From assembly GCA_027056215.1 (NCBI GenBank), contig JALULO010000219.1, forward strand, positions 1-7,311: a stretch of 7,311 bases of DNA, written 5' to 3'. The stretch is from Campylobacterales bacterium (GTDB taxonomy: Bacteria; Campylobacterota; Campylobacteria; Campylobacterales; QNZT01). The translations under genes were made by a program, and so were the position numbers. How positions within the stretch are numbered: the first letter of the stretch is position 1; every line of letters starts with the position of its first letter. This document shows positions 6,067-7,311 of this stretch, one piece after another. The notes under the pieces were generated by a model that was given only the letters and a program-made list of their open reading frames with translations, did no database searches and had not been told where the DNA came from.

Positions 6067-7159
6067 CAAACAACTTGAAAGTATCAAAACATATGAAGGT
6101 GGCAAACCCATAGAATTAGTAGTCAGAGAATACGGTATCAAACCAGAAGAGATTGTCAAACTCGCATCCAATGAAAACCCATACGGTGTAAGTAATGAAG
6201 TCACTAAAGTGATCTGTAATCATGCCCATGAAGTTTATATGTATCCAGATGATAGTATGCAAGATATCAAAGAAGCTCTCGCAAATAAATATCAAGTTGA
6301 TACGGCAAATATTATCATGGGGGCAGGAAGTGATCAAGTGATATCGTTTGCTATCAATGCCAAAGCCAATAAATATAAAAAAGTACTTACAGCAAAAACA
6401 ACATTTGCTATGTACAATATCTATGCAAAGCAGATTGGTGCAAAAGTAATCACGACACCATCACGCCAACATAATCTTGATGAATTCTACCAACTCTATA
6501 AAAAAGAAGAAAATATCGGGATTATCTTTTTATGTTTACCAAATAATCCTCTAGGAGAATGTTTAGATAAAGAAGAAGTTTTTGATTTTTTAAAAAAGAT
6601 AGATGACAACACGATGGTCGTAATTGATGGGGCATATCAGGATTTTGCAGCAGCAAAAGATCCTAAAAAGAAAATAGAGCCACATGAGCTTATCACTACT
6701 TTCCCAAATACACTCTACCTTGGAACTTTTTCAAAATCATATGGTCTTGGTGGACTGCGTATTGGATATGGTATAGCAAGTGAAGAGATCATGGATGCAC
6801 TTTATAAAATGCGTCCACCTTTTAATGTCACAACACTTTCACTTAAAGCAGCACTTGCCGCTTTAAGTGATCAATCTTTTGTAAATAAAACTATAGAAAA
6901 TAACTTTTCCCAGATGCAAAAGTATGAAGAATTTTCAAAACAAAATAAAATAGATTTTATAGATAGCTATACAAATTTTATTACTTTACTTTTTAACAAG
7001 TCAATAAAATCTACTGAAATAGCTAATTTATTATTAAAAAAAGGTATAATAATCAGAGATTTACAAAGTTATGGTATCAATGGGATACGTGTAACTATAG
7101 GAACACCCGAACAAAATCAGAGATTTTTTGAACAATTTCAACCACTTTTACAAAGGTAA
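6056..7159 (+). CDS. hisC: Histidinol-phosphate / aromatic aminotransferase
   Basis: This is a 367-residue fold-type I, PLP-dependent aminotransferase of the HisC family. It swaps amino groups between glutamate and imidazole-acetol phosphate in histidine synthesis; some family members also aminate phenylpyruvate and 4-hydroxyphenylpyruvate. Visible motifs are LASNENPYG (36-44), YPDD (63-66), GAGSDQ (89-94), LPNNPLGE (161-168), DGAYQDF (191-197), TFSKSYGLGGLRIG (224-237) with the Schiff-base Lys227, and GIRVTIGTPEQN (343-354), where Arg344 should bind the substrate carboxylate. The length and all core residues are normal. Its place directly after pheA, which makes phenylpyruvate, suggests that it completes phenylalanine synthesis in addition to, or instead of, serving histidine synthesis. 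No other his genes are in the window, so the real substrate range is open. fliF begins 11 nt after its stop. Confidence 0.93.
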   Translation: MHFNKQLESIKTYEGGKPIELVVREYGIKPEEIVKLASNENPYGVSNEVTKVICNHAHEVYMYPDDSMQDIKEALANKYQVDTANIIMGAGSDQVISFAINAKANKYKKVLTAKTTFAMYNIYAKQIGAKVITTPSRQHNLDEFYQLYKKEENIGIIFLCLPNNPLGECLDKEEVFDFLKKIDDNTMVVIDGAYQDFAAAKDPKKKIEPHELITTFPNTLYLGTFSKSYGLGGLRIGYGIASEEIMDALYKMRPPFNVTTLSLKAALAALSDQSFVNKTIENNFSQMQKYEEFSKQNKIDFIDSYTNFITLLFNKSIKSTEIANLLLKKGIIIRDLQSYGINGIRVTIGTPEQNQRFFEQFQPLLQR

Positions 7160-7170
7160 ACTAAGACAAT

Positions 7171-7311
7171 ATGGATTTTAGAACACTATTAAACCAAATT
7201 ACCACGATGTTTACAAAATTGACACAACGTCAAAAAATCATTATCGGCATCGCAACATTGGCCGTTATTGGTTTTATTGTTTTTTTGGTTTTATATACAA
7301 ATAAACAAAAA
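7171..7311 (+). CDS. fliF: Flagellar MS-ring protein FliF, N-terminal part (3' end outside window)
   Basis: The ATG at 7171 opens a frame that runs uninterrupted to the window edge and encodes 47 residues. The protein starts MDFRTLLNQI, has a short basic stretch with KLTQRQK (16-22), and then a single hydrophobic segment at about 23-43, followed by TNKQK. This is the N-terminal cytoplasmic tail and first membrane helix expected of FliF, which forms the inner-membrane ring that nucleates the flagellar basal body and the export gate. Campylobacter jejuni has fliF directly after hisC, which strongly supports the call. The ribosome binding site is weak (TAAGA at 7162-7166). The gene lies 11 nt after hisC on the same strand, so it may be read from the amino-acid gene promoter. 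Only the beginning is visible, so synteny carries much of the weight. Confidence 0.82.
   Translation, partial: MDFRTLLNQITTMFTKLTQRQKIIIGIATLAVIGFIVFLVLYTNKQK

Noticed and set aside
1..7311. CRISPR array, insertion sequence, tRNA or other RNA gene, phage or defence module
   Set aside because: No spaced direct repeats, transposase, terminal inverted repeats, tRNA-like folds or defence proteins were seen; coding sequence fills nearly the whole window with core genes.

Overview
The window is about 7.3 kb of AT-rich, gene-dense bacterial chromosome with every gene on the + strand. It most likely comes from a free-living member of the Campylobacterota (former Epsilonproteobacteria), perhaps related to Sulfurimonas, Sulfuricurvum or Sulfurovum. 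Two points support this. The gene order matches two blocks I recall from that phylum: transaldolase-rplY-pth-YjgP/YjgQ as in Helicobacter pylori, and lysA-pheA-hisC-fliF as in Campylobacter jejuni. The two visible intergenic promoters are also of the -10-only, T-rich type usual in that group. The genus is inferred from memory of synteny and not from a database search.

Layout. Bases 1-237 hold the 3' end of a transaldolase gene. A PilT/PilU-family ATPase gene follows after 2 nt (240-1436). A 76-nt gap carries a promoter for rplY (ribosomal protein L25/Ctc type, 1513-2049), then pth (peptidyl-tRNA hydrolase, 2058-2621) and an LptF/LptG-family permease gene (2618-3691). An 87-nt gap carries a second promoter and a weak inverted repeat. 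It leads to lysA (diaminopimelate decarboxylase, 3779-4993), pheA (chorismate mutase/prephenate dehydratase, 4996-6066), hisC (histidinol-phosphate/aromatic aminotransferase, 6056-7159) and the first 47 codons of fliF (flagellar MS-ring protein, 7171 onward). There is no gene-free stretch of 300 bases or more.

How the genes fit together. The middle unit combines translation upkeep (L25, Pth) with a lipopolysaccharide-export permease. The third unit joins the last step of lysine synthesis, the phenylalanine branch from chorismate and an aminotransferase that could serve both histidine and phenylalanine/tyrosine synthesis. It then runs into flagellar basal-body genes. Tight spacing (2, 8, -4, 2, -11 and 11 nt) suggests polycistronic, translationally coupled units.

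I found no mobile element, CRISPR array, RNA gene or convincing new system; this is mostly ordinary core genome. The points worth a second look are a pilus-retraction-type ATPase gene inside a housekeeping block, its altered C-terminal motif, a perfect 10-bp inverted repeat early in pth, missing Shine-Dalgarno sequences at pth and lptG, and a DSRP variant in the PheA regulatory domain.
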